Origin: Bacteroidales bacterium
GTDB taxonomy: Bacteria > Bacteroidota > Bacteroidia > Bacteroidales > JAAYJT01
Reading direction: 5' to 3'
Assembly (NCBI GenBank): GCA_014860575.1
Contig: JACZJK010000026.1
Location: 1 to 64,000, forward strand
Length of the DNA: 64,000 nucleotides
Position 1 is the first letter of the stretch. Each line of letters begins with the position of its first letter. Shown piece after piece: positions 25,432-34,718 of the stretch. A program made the position numbers and the translations under genes. A model generated the notes under the pieces. The model searched no databases and had not been told where the DNA came from. It was given only the letters and a program-made list of their open reading frames with translations.

Positions 25432-26907
25432 GTGAGTGAGCATATTCCAATTAATTACCACCTGATTGAACTCAAAATCACGGAAGGCCTTTCAGAAAGG
25501 GCAAAAAACATATGCCTCGACAATTCCCTCGATAGCCTGTTCAAGGTACTGGAGTTTTACAAGGAACATGGAGATTTTCTGTCATTGCGAAATTGTGGCA
25601 AAAAATCGAACAACGAACTGGTAGCCATGTCGGAAAAATATCTCAAGAAATACAAAGTAACACCTGATGAGATAAATTCCAATGACCACCACCGCACTTT
25701 TGAAGAATACAAACTATTCTGTTTTGAGCAGTTTAACCTGAGTTCGCAGGATGCTGAAAAATTCCGCCATGCATTTCTTGAAGAAAGATTCCCGTTTTTT
25801 CAGTTTATATTGCTGATCCTGAAAAAATTACTTAACGAAAGGGAATATTACATCTTTGAGCATAACCTCGGATATTTTGAGAATAAAAAAAAGCTAACCC
25901 TGCAAGCTATTGGCAATCAATACGGCATCACTCGTGAACGCATCAGGCAGGTATCGCACGAAATTCCATTTAAGATCAGGGAAATTTTAGCGCCTTTTGC
26001 CGATGAGTTGTCTTTTATTGATAAGCATTTGCAATACAAGTTAAAAAGAAATAAAGATTACATCCTTGTAGATGAAGAAATTAAGGATCAGATAAACCAG
26101 CTTGAAGAGTTAGGTTGTACGGCCCGGTTTTACGCATTCGGATTCTCCATGCTTTATCATAATGATTTATATTATTTTCAGGAACCGCTTAATAAATACA
26201 AGCATTATTATCTCATTAACCGCAAGTTGGCCGAGCAGTTCGACTTTGCCGAGTTTTATCACGACCTTTCAGAGAAAGCTTCTGCCCGCATCACTAAAAA
26301 TTATTTTATTGATTTCAGGCATTATGTGAGAACGTTTTACAGGCCTGGCAAGTTCTCATATTTTGAACGTATTGTAGATATGTGCAAACAGATTGCTTCC
26401 GGTGAGTTTGGCTATCGCTGCAATATCAATGATATGCTATTGGTTTTAAGGAATACAAAAGTGAAACTTTCGGAACACGTCATCCAGATATTAGAAGACT
26501 TTAAACGTCCCATGCATCTCAGGGATATTGCTGCCGAGCTAAAAGCAAGAAAACTCAGGCTTCCTCCAAGCATTGAATCGTTGCGATCTTCAATTCTTAC
26601 GTTGGATTCCATAGTTGCGATCGGAAAAACAAGTACTTATGCCCTTGCTTCCTGGGATCAGGTAAAAACCGGCACGATCAAACAAATCGCTCAGGAATAC
26701 CTCGAAAGCCATGATAATCCCCTGCACTTATCTGAAATTTCGAAACACGTGAATAAATTTCGGAAAACTCATGAAAAAAATGTTTATTCAAACCTGAAAC
26801 TTGATCGCACAGGTACCTTTGTGTTTTTCAAAGGTGGCTATATAGGTTTGGGTTCGAAGAATTATACTTCGATGGGCACAACAAACGGACAGTTAACCTT
26901 GTTATAA
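25432..26907 (+). CDS. Chimeric protein with alpha-CTD-like, sigma-4-like and delta-like winged-helix modules
   Basis: About 491 residues from GTG 25432. Residues about 19-70 resemble the RNA polymerase alpha C-terminal domain (LSERAKNIC, then LSLRNCGKKSNNEL, matching the LRNLGKKS turn that contacts DNA). About 133-187 resemble sigma region 4 (LTLQAIGNQYGITRERIRQVSHEI). About 348-409 and 412-475 look like two HARE-HTH winged helices of the RNAP delta-subunit type (MHLRDIAAELKARK..TYALASW; LHLSEISKHVNKF..GYIGL). The middle (190-345) is lysine- and aromatic-rich with no match. No region 2 is visible, so it is not a complete sigma factor. I infer a transcription regulator that touches DNA and possibly polymerase; function is unknown. 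Confidence 0.65.
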   Translation: MSEHIPINYHLIELKITEGLSERAKNICLDNSLDSLFKVLEFYKEHGDFLSLRNCGKKSNNELVAMSEKYLKKYKVTPDEINSNDHHRTFEEYKLFCFEQFNLSSQDAEKFRHAFLEERFPFFQFILLILKKLLNEREYYIFEHNLGYFENKKKLTLQAIGNQYGITRERIRQVSHEIPFKIREILAPFADELSFIDKHLQYKLKRNKDYILVDEEIKDQINQLEELGCTARFYAFGFSMLYHNDLYYFQEPLNKYKHYYLINRKLAEQFDFAEFYHDLSEKASARITKNYFIDFRHYVRTFYRPGKFSYFERIVDMCKQIASGEFGYRCNINDMLLVLRNTKVKLSEHVIQILEDFKRPMHLRDIAAELKARKLRLPPSIESLRSSILTLDSIVAIGKTSTYALASWDQVKTGTIKQIAQEYLESHDNPLHLSEISKHVNKFRKTHEKNVYSNLKLDRTGTFVFFKGGYIGLGSKNYTSMGTTNGQLTLL

Positions 26908-26945
26908 TTATTAGATCTACGAACTAATAAATCCCGCTAAAACTA

Positions 26946-27140
26946 ATGATGACTTTCCTGAAAGTAATGTTGATGGCAGTGTTGCTTGTAGGCCTTGCCT
27001 GGATCGGAATTGCAATAAAAATGTTTTTGCAAAAGAACGGACGCTTCACAAAATCCTGTGGCAGTGTTGATCCGGTTAGTGGCAAACCCATTGCATGTTC
27101 CTGCGAATTCAACAAACCAGAAACCTGCGAAAAGCTTTAA
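26946..27140 (+). CDS. nqrM: Small NqrM-like membrane protein (Na+-NQR maturation)
   Basis: A 64-residue protein: one transmembrane helix (about residues 7-27) and a short cysteine-rich tail with C38, C51-x-C53 and C61. NqrM (DUF539), required in Vibrio to assemble the NqrD/NqrE iron centre, has the same layout: one helix then C...CxC...C. A complete nqrABCDEF lies 1.6 kb downstream. Assignment rests on architecture and context; the spacer between the first and second cysteines is longer than I recall for the Vibrio protein. Confidence 0.65.
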   Translation: MMTFLKVMLMAVLLVGLAWIGIAIKMFLQKNGRFTKSCGSVDPVSGKPIACSCEFNKPETCEKL

Positions 27141-27178
27141 TTTTGGTAGTTCAGCTTTCGTTTCTGCTTAGCCGCAGT

Positions 27179-28489
27179 CTATAAAAAATCTCTTGAATTA
27201 AGCGTTTTTACACTGATCAGGTTGTCATAACGATTTCCCGGTTCACGATAATAAACATAAATCGTGTATTCATTTCCTGTGTCGGCGTGGTTGCCTTCGA
27301 AAAAGCCCGTATCAGCGCTCTTTTCACCCTTATTGAGCAAGGCGTAGTGGTAATTATAAAATCCTTGTTTCAAGTAAAGTGTCGCTTCGTAGGCCGATTT
27401 TTGCCTGTTGTATTGCATTCTGTTATCATCCCTGAACTGCCAGTCGCTGAGCATACCTGTGACGAAAACATCCGCGAGAGGAATAAAATTATCTACCTGC
27501 AACGAAAAGTGAACATATACATATTCTGAACCGATTGCCGGATCATACACATCTTCGGCCAATATCTGGTAACGGCCATTCAAGTCCTGCTCATGGGTGT
27601 AAGCAATAAAAGTACGGCGTTGCTCAGTCCAAAGATAAAAATGATAGCCTTCAGCATCGCGCTCTATTTCCTGCACACCTTTCGTGAGGTATCTCACGGT
27701 GCGAAGATCCAGGGTTCTGAACTCGTTCACAGCATAAAATGTGTTCGACTCATCGGCATAATTATAGTCCAGTTCATTGCCCCGGTCCTGATAAGGTTGC
27801 AGAAGAAGTTCATTGTCCCATCGGTTATTTTGCCTTACAATCACCTTTAAGTTCCGGTAAGGATCAATGATACGGTATTGCTGGGTATTGATCTTAAATC
27901 CGATTTCATGTTTCTTTGTTCGTTCTGATGAAGTGGGTGGCATCCGGATGCGGCCCTCAACATTGAGCTTTGTATCCACAACACTGAAACGACGTGTAAA
28001 TGCAACATTATCGGTATCGTTGCCAGGATAAACAATCAGCAGGTAATTGCCTGGTAAGGTAAACCCAAAATTATCATTTGGGAAAACCAGCTCATAATGT
28101 GTATATGGCTGCAGGGTGTTGAATGAGAACCTATGATTGTCAATTTGATCATCAGTAAATCCGCTTAAATAATCCGTTGGCCAGAGATCAGATAAATTCC
28201 AGGTGGCATCGCAATGGACAACGGTGTATTTGTAAGGCTTAACGTCGCTGTCCAGGTCATCGAACGACAAGTGAAATTGCTCACCTGCATTAAAATTGAT
28301 AACAGGAAATGACAATTCATGACCCAGCCTGTTGAGGTTTACAGTCCTTATGTTGTTGTGATAAACGTCGTCGTGGATGCGGTAGGCAGTGTTAGTATTA
28401 CCTTTTGAGGCAGCAGCAATGCCTGGTATATAACAGGTTGCCAAAGTAAAAAGGGTCGCAAAAACTATAAATTGTAACTTCCGGGTCAT
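27179..28489 (-). CDS. Secreted DUF5103 family protein
   Basis: A 436-residue exported protein with signal peptide about 1-26 (FIVFATLFTLATCYIPGIAAA). The body matches DUF5103 of Bacteroidota: an all-beta protein beginning VYHNNIRTVNLNRLGHELSFPVI-like sequence, with FNAGEQFHLSFDDLD, VVHCDATW and FFEGNHADTGNEYTIYVYYR near the end. Function is unknown. ATG 28489 was chosen because the signal peptide starts there; ATGs at 28504 and 28531 are alternatives. It converges on the NqrM-like gene and is divergent from nqrA. Confidence 0.82.
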   Translation of the reverse strand: MTRKLQFIVFATLFTLATCYIPGIAAASKGNTNTAYRIHDDVYHNNIRTVNLNRLGHELSFPVINFNAGEQFHLSFDDLDSDVKPYKYTVVHCDATWNLSDLWPTDYLSGFTDDQIDNHRFSFNTLQPYTHYELVFPNDNFGFTLPGNYLLIVYPGNDTDNVAFTRRFSVVDTKLNVEGRIRMPPTSSERTKKHEIGFKINTQQYRIIDPYRNLKVIVRQNNRWDNELLLQPYQDRGNELDYNYADESNTFYAVNEFRTLDLRTVRYLTKGVQEIERDAEGYHFYLWTEQRRTFIAYTHEQDLNGRYQILAEDVYDPAIGSEYVYVHFSLQVDNFIPLADVFVTGMLSDWQFRDDNRMQYNRQKSAYEATLYLKQGFYNYHYALLNKGEKSADTGFFEGNHADTGNEYTIYVYYREPGNRYDNLISVKTLNSRDFL

Positions 28490-28686
28490 AATATAGAAAC
28501 TCATACGGTTGCGTTTTTGGTGGTATGACAAAAATAGTTAATAAGTGTTTAAGAAAAAATTATGCTTTGTCGAGCAAGCAGTTTCAATTATCCTATTTTT
28601 GCCAATGCTTGCAAATAGCAAGCCAACAAAGACAGTTTTTCAACAGATTTATTTGATTTCAGCATTTATATATTTACTTTTCTGTA

Positions 28687-28694
28687 TACCTTTG
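28687..28694 (+). promoter_or_regulatory. -7 element (TACCTTTG) ahead of nqrA
   Basis: Exact TAnnTTTG match 38 nt before the nqrA ATG. The nearest TTTG (28652-28655) is 31 nt away, too far for a standard -33. Confidence 0.5.
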
Positions 28695-28731
28695 CAACCG
28701 AAAATGCTTAACAGATTTACACTCCCTCCTT

Positions 28732-30081
28732 ATGACCAAAGTTGTTAAGATCACCAAAGGACTTGATATTCCCCTGCTGGGTGAAGCCGAAAAGATAATG
28801 AAAGACTTATCTTCAAATCATTATGCTATTAAACCTACAGATTTTAATGGCGTTTTTCCAAAAGTTCTGATAAAGGAAGGCGATGAAGTAAAGGCTGGAT
28901 CGCCTCTGTTTTTTAACAAATACAACGAAAAGATATTATTCACTGCTCCGGTTAGCGGGAAGGTGATAGAGATTCACAGAGGCGATAAACGCGTTCTTGA
29001 AGAGATAAGAATTGAAGCCGATGGCATGAACTCACATATAGATTTTGGTAGCGCAGATCCCCAAAGTCTTAAGCGCGAAGAAATTGTTGAAAAACTTATT
29101 CAAAGTGGTATCTGGCCGTGCATCAGGCAGCGTCCGTTTTCAGTAATTGCCGATCCTTATAAAATGCCCAAAGCTATTCATGTATCAACTTTTGATACCG
29201 CTCCACTTGCACCTGATTATGATTTTATCATTCATGGAAAAGGGGAGTTGTTTCAAACCGGGTTGAATGCCCTTGCTAAGTTAACCAATGGCACTGTTCA
29301 TTTGAACGTACACAGCAAGTTAACAACTTCAAAGGTATTTCTGAACTCAAGGAATGTGCAGATCAACCATTTTGCCGGTCCTCACCCTTCCGGAAATGTT
29401 AGCGTACATATTGCAAAAACCGACCCGATAAATAAAGGAGATATTGTTTGGTATCTTAATCCTCAGGATGTGCTTGCGATTGGCCGGTTGTTTCAAGAGG
29501 GAGTTTATGATGCTTCAATGGTAATTGCCCTCACAGGATCGGAGGTTCTGAAACCGGTATATTATAAAACTTTAAGAGGCGTTTCAGTCAAAAACCTGTT
29601 ATTGGAAAACCTGTCGGAAGGACCGGTTCGCATAATCAGCGGCAATGTGCTCAGTGGTGACAAAATTCTGCCTGATGGATACCTGGGGTTTTATCACAAT
29701 CAGATTACTGTAATTCCTGAAGGTAACTTTTACGAGTTTATCGGATGGGCTACTCCCGGATTCGGAAAGTTCAGCTTTTCCAGGGCCTTTTTCTCATGGC
29801 TCAATAAATCAAAGAAATATAGACTTGATACCAACCTGCATGGAGGGCATCGCGCTTTTGTTATGACAGGCAAGTATGAGCAGGTTTTCCCGCTCGACAT
29901 CCTTCCCTTGCAATTACTCAAAGCCTGCATGATCAACGACATTGACCTGATGGAAGGGTTGGGTATTTATGAAGTGGATGAAGAAGACTTTGCGCTCTGC
30001 GAATTCATTGATACTTCAAAAACCGAGATGCAATCAATCATCAGAAAAGGTCTTGACCTGATGAGGAAAGAAACCAGCTAA
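28732..30081 (+). CDS. nqrA: Na+-translocating NADH:quinone reductase subunit A
   Basis: Soluble cytoplasmic subunit, 449 residues. It begins KITKGLDIPLLGEAE and keeps NqrA motifs VKAGSPLFFNK, FTAPVSGKV, FHLN/VHSKL and ITGSEVLKPVYYKT-like sequence. NqrA holds the ubiquinone/menaquinone-binding site at the membrane surface. First gene of nqrABCDEF, with a -7 element upstream. The complex oxidises NADH, reduces quinone and pumps Na+. Confidence 0.95.
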   Translation: MTKVVKITKGLDIPLLGEAEKIMKDLSSNHYAIKPTDFNGVFPKVLIKEGDEVKAGSPLFFNKYNEKILFTAPVSGKVIEIHRGDKRVLEEIRIEADGMNSHIDFGSADPQSLKREEIVEKLIQSGIWPCIRQRPFSVIADPYKMPKAIHVSTFDTAPLAPDYDFIIHGKGELFQTGLNALAKLTNGTVHLNVHSKLTTSKVFLNSRNVQINHFAGPHPSGNVSVHIAKTDPINKGDIVWYLNPQDVLAIGRLFQEGVYDASMVIALTGSEVLKPVYYKTLRGVSVKNLLLENLSEGPVRIISGNVLSGDKILPDGYLGFYHNQITVIPEGNFYEFIGWATPGFGKFSFSRAFFSWLNKSKKYRLDTNLHGGHRAFVMTGKYEQVFPLDILPLQLLKACMINDIDLMEGLGIYEVDEEDFALCEFIDTSKTEMQSIIRKGLDLMRKETS

Positions 30082-30121
30082 AAGTGATTCATTTTTCAGA
30101 CTTCTCATATACCTATTATAA

Positions 30122-31273
30122 ATGAAGGCGTTAAGAAAATACATTGACAAGATCAAACCACAGTTTAAGCCTGGTGGAAGATTTGGCATGCTTCATTCTA
30201 CCTTTGATGCATTTGAAACCTTCCTGTTTGTTCCAAACATCACAACACTCAAAGGCAGCCACATCCGCGATCATATTGATATGAAACGGACCATGAGCCT
30301 GGTAGTGCTTGCCATGATGCCGCCACTTCTTTTTGGAATCTGGAATGTTGGCTTTCAGCATTACAGGTCTTTTGGCGAAGCAATGCCACTCATGGATAAC
30401 TTCATGTTTGGGCTGGCGAAAGTGCTTCCTATCATTATTGTATCCTACGTAACCGGGCTGGCTATTGAGTTTATTTTTGCACAGTCGCGCAAACATGAAG
30501 TGAATGAAGGCTTTCTGGTTTCAGGGATGCTGATTCCGCTCATAATGCCTCCTGATATTCCTTTGTGGATGGTGGCAGTTTCAACCGCTTTTGCGGTTAT
30601 CATTGGCAAAGAGGTTTTTGGAGGCACAGGCATGAATATCCTGAACCCGGCTCTAACAGCCCGTGCTTTCCTGTTTTTTGCCTATCCTCAAGATATTTCG
30701 GGCGATCAGGTTTGGATTGCTGAAAAAGCAGATGCCTATTCTGGTGCAACCCCATTGGCGGAAGCCGCCTCCGGCAACCTTGACAATTTACCTTCGGCAT
30801 TTGATATGTTCTTTGGTTTCATCCCCGGATCCATTGGAGAAACTTCTACTTTCATGATCCTGATCGGCGCATTTATACTCATTTTTACAGGTGTTGGCAG
30901 CGCAAGGATCCTGCTTTCTGTTTTTGCCGGGGGGTTGGTTATGGGGCTGATATTTAATTTATGGGCATTTAATGAATTTATGCGCATTCCATTCTGGCAA
31001 CACATTATTATGGGGGGCTTTGCATTTGGCGCAGTGTATATGGCTACTGATCCTGTTACTGCTTCACAAACCAACCGTGGAAAATATATATTCGGTTTTC
31101 TGGTTGGGCTTCTTGGGATACTCATACGAGTAGTGAACCCGGCCTATCCCGAAGGTATGATGCTCGCCATCCTCCTCATGAATGTTTTTGCCCCTTTGAT
31201 TGATCATTATGTTATAGAGGCAAACATCAAGCGAAGATTGAAAAGACTCAAAAGGGTAACAATGAAATCGTAA
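30122..31273 (+). CDS. nqrB: Na+-translocating NADH:quinone reductase subunit B
   Basis: A 383-residue integral membrane subunit with about ten helices. The covalent FMN site is Thr210 in the motif SGATPLAEA, attached by ApbE; the loop GGTGMNILNPALTARAFLFF and MATDPVTASQTNRGK are conserved. NqrB carries riboflavin and FMN and forms the Na+ pathway. Starts 40 bp after nqrA. Confidence 0.96.
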   Translation: MKALRKYIDKIKPQFKPGGRFGMLHSTFDAFETFLFVPNITTLKGSHIRDHIDMKRTMSLVVLAMMPPLLFGIWNVGFQHYRSFGEAMPLMDNFMFGLAKVLPIIIVSYVTGLAIEFIFAQSRKHEVNEGFLVSGMLIPLIMPPDIPLWMVAVSTAFAVIIGKEVFGGTGMNILNPALTARAFLFFAYPQDISGDQVWIAEKADAYSGATPLAEAASGNLDNLPSAFDMFFGFIPGSIGETSTFMILIGAFILIFTGVGSARILLSVFAGGLVMGLIFNLWAFNEFMRIPFWQHIIMGGFAFGAVYMATDPVTASQTNRGKYIFGFLVGLLGILIRVVNPAYPEGMMLAILLMNVFAPLIDHYVIEANIKRRLKRLKRVTMKS

Positions 31274-31292
31274 ACCATTAAACCAGTGTACA

Positions 31293-32042
31293 ATGTTTAG
31301 TAACTCATATATTTTCCGGTTTGCGTCAATAATGGTAATTCTTGTGGCTACATTACTTTCTGCGGCGGCACTCTTGTTAAAACCAATGCAGGACAGGAAT
31401 ATCAGCATAGAAAAAATGCAGGACATACTTACAGCATCTAACATCCCTGCTAACGCCGACAATGCTATTGACCTTTACAACGAAAACATGGTTCAGGAAC
31501 TTGCCGTCAATCTTTCAGGTGAGGTTAAGGCTGTTTATACCAGCAGTGGCTTTGAAGAAGGCAATGTCAGGGCATTTGATATAAAAGTGAATGAAGCGCT
31601 GAAGCAAATTGCCGATTTTCGCACCGGCAAGAGTACTACTGAGCCTCTGCTTCCGGTATTCATCATTAAATCCCCTAATGATTCTAAGACATATGTATTT
31701 CCGATCCGGGGCGTGGGATTATGGGGGCCGGTTTGGGGCAATGTTGCTCTTAAAGAAGACCTTGTAACAATAGCTGGAGTAAAATTTGACCATAAAGGTG
31801 AAACGCCTGGGCTGGGAGCAGAAATATCAACAGATGATTTTGCGAACCAGTTCATTGGTAAACGGATATTTGACAGCCAGGGAAATTTCGTTTCTGTGAA
31901 GGTCATTAAAGGAGACGCCTCGGGTGACCATGAGGTAGATGCTATCTCCGGAGGTACAATCACCAGCGACGGTGTTTCTGAAATGTTGTATAGCGGTTTG
32001 GAGAATTATCTTCCATTCATTAAAAGTTTAAAAGTACTATGA
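31293..32042 (+). CDS. nqrC: Na+-translocating NADH:quinone reductase subunit C
   Basis: A 249-residue subunit with one N-terminal membrane helix (about 10-30) and a periplasmic FMN-binding domain. FMN threonine is Thr222 in SGGTITSDGV (usual motif S-G-A-T, here Gly for Ala). GLWGPVWGN and the ETPGLGAEI segment are typical. Its stop overlaps the nqrD start by 4 bp (ATGA), so translation is coupled. Confidence 0.95.
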   Translation: MFSNSYIFRFASIMVILVATLLSAAALLLKPMQDRNISIEKMQDILTASNIPANADNAIDLYNENMVQELAVNLSGEVKAVYTSSGFEEGNVRAFDIKVNEALKQIADFRTGKSTTEPLLPVFIIKSPNDSKTYVFPIRGVGLWGPVWGNVALKEDLVTIAGVKFDHKGETPGLGAEISTDDFANQFIGKRIFDSQGNFVSVKVIKGDASGDHEVDAISGGTITSDGVSEMLYSGLENYLPFIKSLKVL

Positions 32043-32692
32043 GTGAAATAAAAGAAAAAGAACCTTTGTTCTCGGCAAAAAACAGGAAACTGCTTACTGT
32101 CCCACTCGGAAGGGAAAACCCCATCACTGTGCAGGTTCTTGGAATCTGCTCTGCTCTTGCCATCACCGTTAAGCTGGAACCTTCGGTAGTGATGGCGCTT
32201 TCTGTGGTTTTTGTACTTGCAGTTTCCAATGTGGTCATCTCTATTCTTCGAAAAATGATCCCACCGCGCATTCGCATTATCACGCAGTTGATTGTGATTG
32301 CATCGCTAGTAATCATTGTTGATCAGGTCCTGAAAGCTTTTGTTTACGATGTGAGCAAGCAACTATCGGTATTTGTAGGATTGATTATTACCAATTGCAT
32401 CATTATGGGCCGTCTTGAAGCATTTGGTATGGCCAACAAACCCTGGCCTTCATTCCTCGATGGCATCGGTAATGGCATCGGATATGGTTTCATCCTGGTG
32501 ATCGTGGGCTTTTTCAGAGAACTCCTAGGCTCTGGCACTTTATGGAATTACCAGTTAATACCGCAGTTTATATACGATATGGGTTATAAGAACAATGGTT
32601 TCGTCATCCTACCACCAATGGCTCTTATCGTGGTGGGAATTCTTGTATGGATGCAGCGAACCCGTGACCGTGTGCTGATTGAAGACAACTAA
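32039..32692 (+). CDS. nqrD: Na+-translocating NADH:quinone reductase subunit D
   Basis: A 217-residue membrane subunit with six helices, paralogous to NqrE. Cys37 (LGICSAL) and Cys120 (IITNCIIMGR) are the pair that, with two of NqrE, bind the intramembrane iron centre. The N-terminus has a cytoplasmic extension. Translation is coupled to nqrC. Confidence 0.96.
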   Translation: MSEIKEKEPLFSAKNRKLLTVPLGRENPITVQVLGICSALAITVKLEPSVVMALSVVFVLAVSNVVISILRKMIPPRIRIITQLIVIASLVIIVDQVLKAFVYDVSKQLSVFVGLIITNCIIMGRLEAFGMANKPWPSFLDGIGNGIGYGFILVIVGFFRELLGSGTLWNYQLIPQFIYDMGYKNNGFVILPPMALIVVGILVWMQRTRDRVLIEDN

Positions 32693-32713
32693 CGACTAAA
32701 AAAGAGAACCGTC

Positions 32714-33331
32714 ATGCAGGATTTATTCAACATATTCATCAAGGCCATTTTCATTGAGAACATGATCTTTGCCTACTTCTTGGGCATGTGTTCGTACCTG
32801 GCCGTTTCAAGAACAGTAAAAACCTCAATGGGACTTGGTGTTGCAGTAGTCTTTGTGCTGGGCATTACCGTACCGGTTGATTATTTAATCAATAAATATT
32901 TATTGTTGCCGGGGGCGCTGTCGTGGCTTAGTCCTTCCTTTGCCGATGTTGATCTTAGCTTTCTTAGTTTTATTATTTTCATTGCTGTGATAGCATCAAT
33001 GGTACAGTTGGTTGAAATGGTAATTGAAAAAGTTTCACCCACATTGTACACCTCACTTGGTATCTTTCTTCCGCTAATTGCTGTTAACTGTGCGATCCTT
33101 GGAGGATCGCTCTTTATGCAGGAGCGGGAATATGCCACAATCACAGAAGCAACTGTTTTTGGACTTGGCTCCGGGGTAGGCTGGCTGCTTGCCATAGTTG
33201 CCATTGCTGCAATCCGCGAAAAAATAAGATATTCAAATGTGCCCGAACCACTACGTGGATTAGGCATTACTTACATAATAACGGGCCTCATGGGCATTGC
33301 CTTTATGAGTTTTATGGGAATAAAACTTTAG
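32714..33331 (+). CDS. nqrE: Na+-translocating NADH:quinone reductase subunit E
   Basis: A 205-residue six-helix membrane subunit. Cys26 (FLGMCSYLA) and Cys126 (AVNCAILGG) complete the iron site shared with Nqr[11 protein letters not shown]-type end is conserved. NqrD and NqrE insert with inverted topology around a pseudo-twofold axis. Confidence 0.96.
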   Translation: MQDLFNIFIKAIFIENMIFAYFLGMCSYLAVSRTVKTSMGLGVAVVFVLGITVPVDYLINKYLLLPGALSWLSPSFADVDLSFLSFIIFIAVIASMVQLVEMVIEKVSPTLYTSLGIFLPLIAVNCAILGGSLFMQEREYATITEATVFGLGSGVGWLLAIVAIAAIREKIRYSNVPEPLRGLGITYIITGLMGIAFMSFMGIKL

Positions 33332-33346
33332 CGTTCTAATACTAAT

Positions 33347-34618
33347 ATGCTATTTACCATGATGATACTAAATATCGGAACAGGCGCTACAATATTGATT
33401 AGTGTTGGTATTTTCCTTTTAATTATTCTGTTACTCGTGGCGATTTTGCTTTATGCAAGAAAGAAGCTCACGCCACAGGGAAAAGTGAAGATTACCATCA
33501 ACGATGATAAAGAGTTGGAAGTTGATCCTGGATCTACTTTGCTTACAACACTTTCAAACAAAGGTATATTCCTGCCATCAGCATGCGGGGGTGGTGGTAC
33601 TTGCGCCATGTGCCGATGCCAGGTTTTTGAAGGGGCTGGAGATATACTACCTACCGAGAAAGACTATTTCACCCGCAGGGAGCAGCAGGATAAATGGAGA
33701 TTGGGCTGCCAGGTTAAAGTGCGCGACAACCTGAAAATTGGTATTCCTAAAGAGATTTTTGGAATAAAAAAATGGGAATGTGAAGTGGTGAGCAATCGTA
33801 ATGTTGCCACCTTTATCAAGGAGTTTATTGTGAAATTACCAGAAGGTGAAATCCTCGATTTTCAATCCGGTGGTTATATCCAGATAGATGTTCCGAAGTG
33901 TGAGGTTGATTTTAAGGACATTGTTGTTGAGGATGAGTATCGCGAAGATTGGGATAAACTTGGCATATTCAACCTTACGATGAAGAACCCCGAGCCTATT
34001 TTCCGCGCGTATTCTATGGCCAATCACCCTGCTGAAGGCAATATCGTAATGCTAAACATCCGCATAGCCACTCCGCCCTGGGATCGCACGAAAAACAAAT
34101 TTATGAATGTGAACCCTGGTATTTGCTCTTCTTACGTATTCTCTCGTAAACCCGGGGATAAGGTCACGATATCAGGCCCTTACGGTGAATTCCATATTAA
34201 GAACACCAAAAAGGAGATGCTCTACATTGGCGGAGGTGCCGGAATGGCTCCTTTACGCTCTCAACTGTTCCATATGTTCCTGACTGAAAAAACCGACCGT
34301 AAAGTCAGCTATTGGTATGGAGCCCGCTCGCTACGTGAAGTTTTTTACGAGGATGAGTTTTATGCCATTGAGAAAGACTTTCCGAATTTTAAGTTTAACC
34401 TGGCATTGTCAGAACCACTGCCGGAAGACAATTGGAAAGGCTATACAGGTTTTATCCATCAGGTGGTTTTGGATAACTATCTCAGCAAGCATCCCGAACC
34501 GGAAGAAGTGGAATATTACCTTTGCGGGCCTCCTATGATGAACGATGCTGTGTTTAAAATGCTTGATAACCTGGGTGTTCCAAACGAAAGTATAGCCTTT
34601 GACGATTTCGGAGGATAA
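33347..34618 (+). CDS. nqrF: Na+-translocating NADH:quinone reductase subunit F
   Basis: The NADH-oxidising entry subunit, 423 residues: one N-terminal helix (about 14-36), a plant-type [2Fe-2S] ferredoxin domain with Cys80, Cys86, Cys89 and Cys121, and a ferredoxin-reductase domain with the FAD motif RAYSMANHP and the NADH-side GGGAGMAPLRSQL and CGPPMMN. It starts 15 bp after nqrE. An ATG pair four codons in (33359) is an alternative start. Confidence 0.96.
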   Translation: MLFTMMILNIGTGATILISVGIFLLIILLLVAILLYARKKLTPQGKVKITINDDKELEVDPGSTLLTTLSNKGIFLPSACGGGGTCAMCRCQVFEGAGDILPTEKDYFTRREQQDKWRLGCQVKVRDNLKIGIPKEIFGIKKWECEVVSNRNVATFIKEFIVKLPEGEILDFQSGGYIQIDVPKCEVDFKDIVVEDEYREDWDKLGIFNLTMKNPEPIFRAYSMANHPAEGNIVMLNIRIATPPWDRTKNKFMNVNPGICSSYVFSRKPGDKVTISGPYGEFHIKNTKKEMLYIGGGAGMAPLRSQLFHMFLTEKTDRKVSYWYGARSLREVFYEDEFYAIEKDFPNFKFNLALSEPLPEDNWKGYTGFIHQVVLDNYLSKHPEPEEVEYYLCGPPMMNDAVFKMLDNLGVPNESIAFDDFGG

Positions 34619-34718
34619 TAGCTACTGGAATCTTATCTTCATTTCGCTGTAGCTTCTGCAACCTCCAATAATGCTTACCAGTGATTGATGGGCGATACGT
34701 ATCATTAACATCTATATT

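Noticed and set aside
28732-34618. An RNF (ferredoxin:NAD) complex
   Set aside because: The first gene is NqrA, and NqrF carries a ferredoxin plus reductase domain with one [2Fe-2S] site. RnfB/RnfC-type 4Fe-4S clusters are absent, so this is Na+-NQR.
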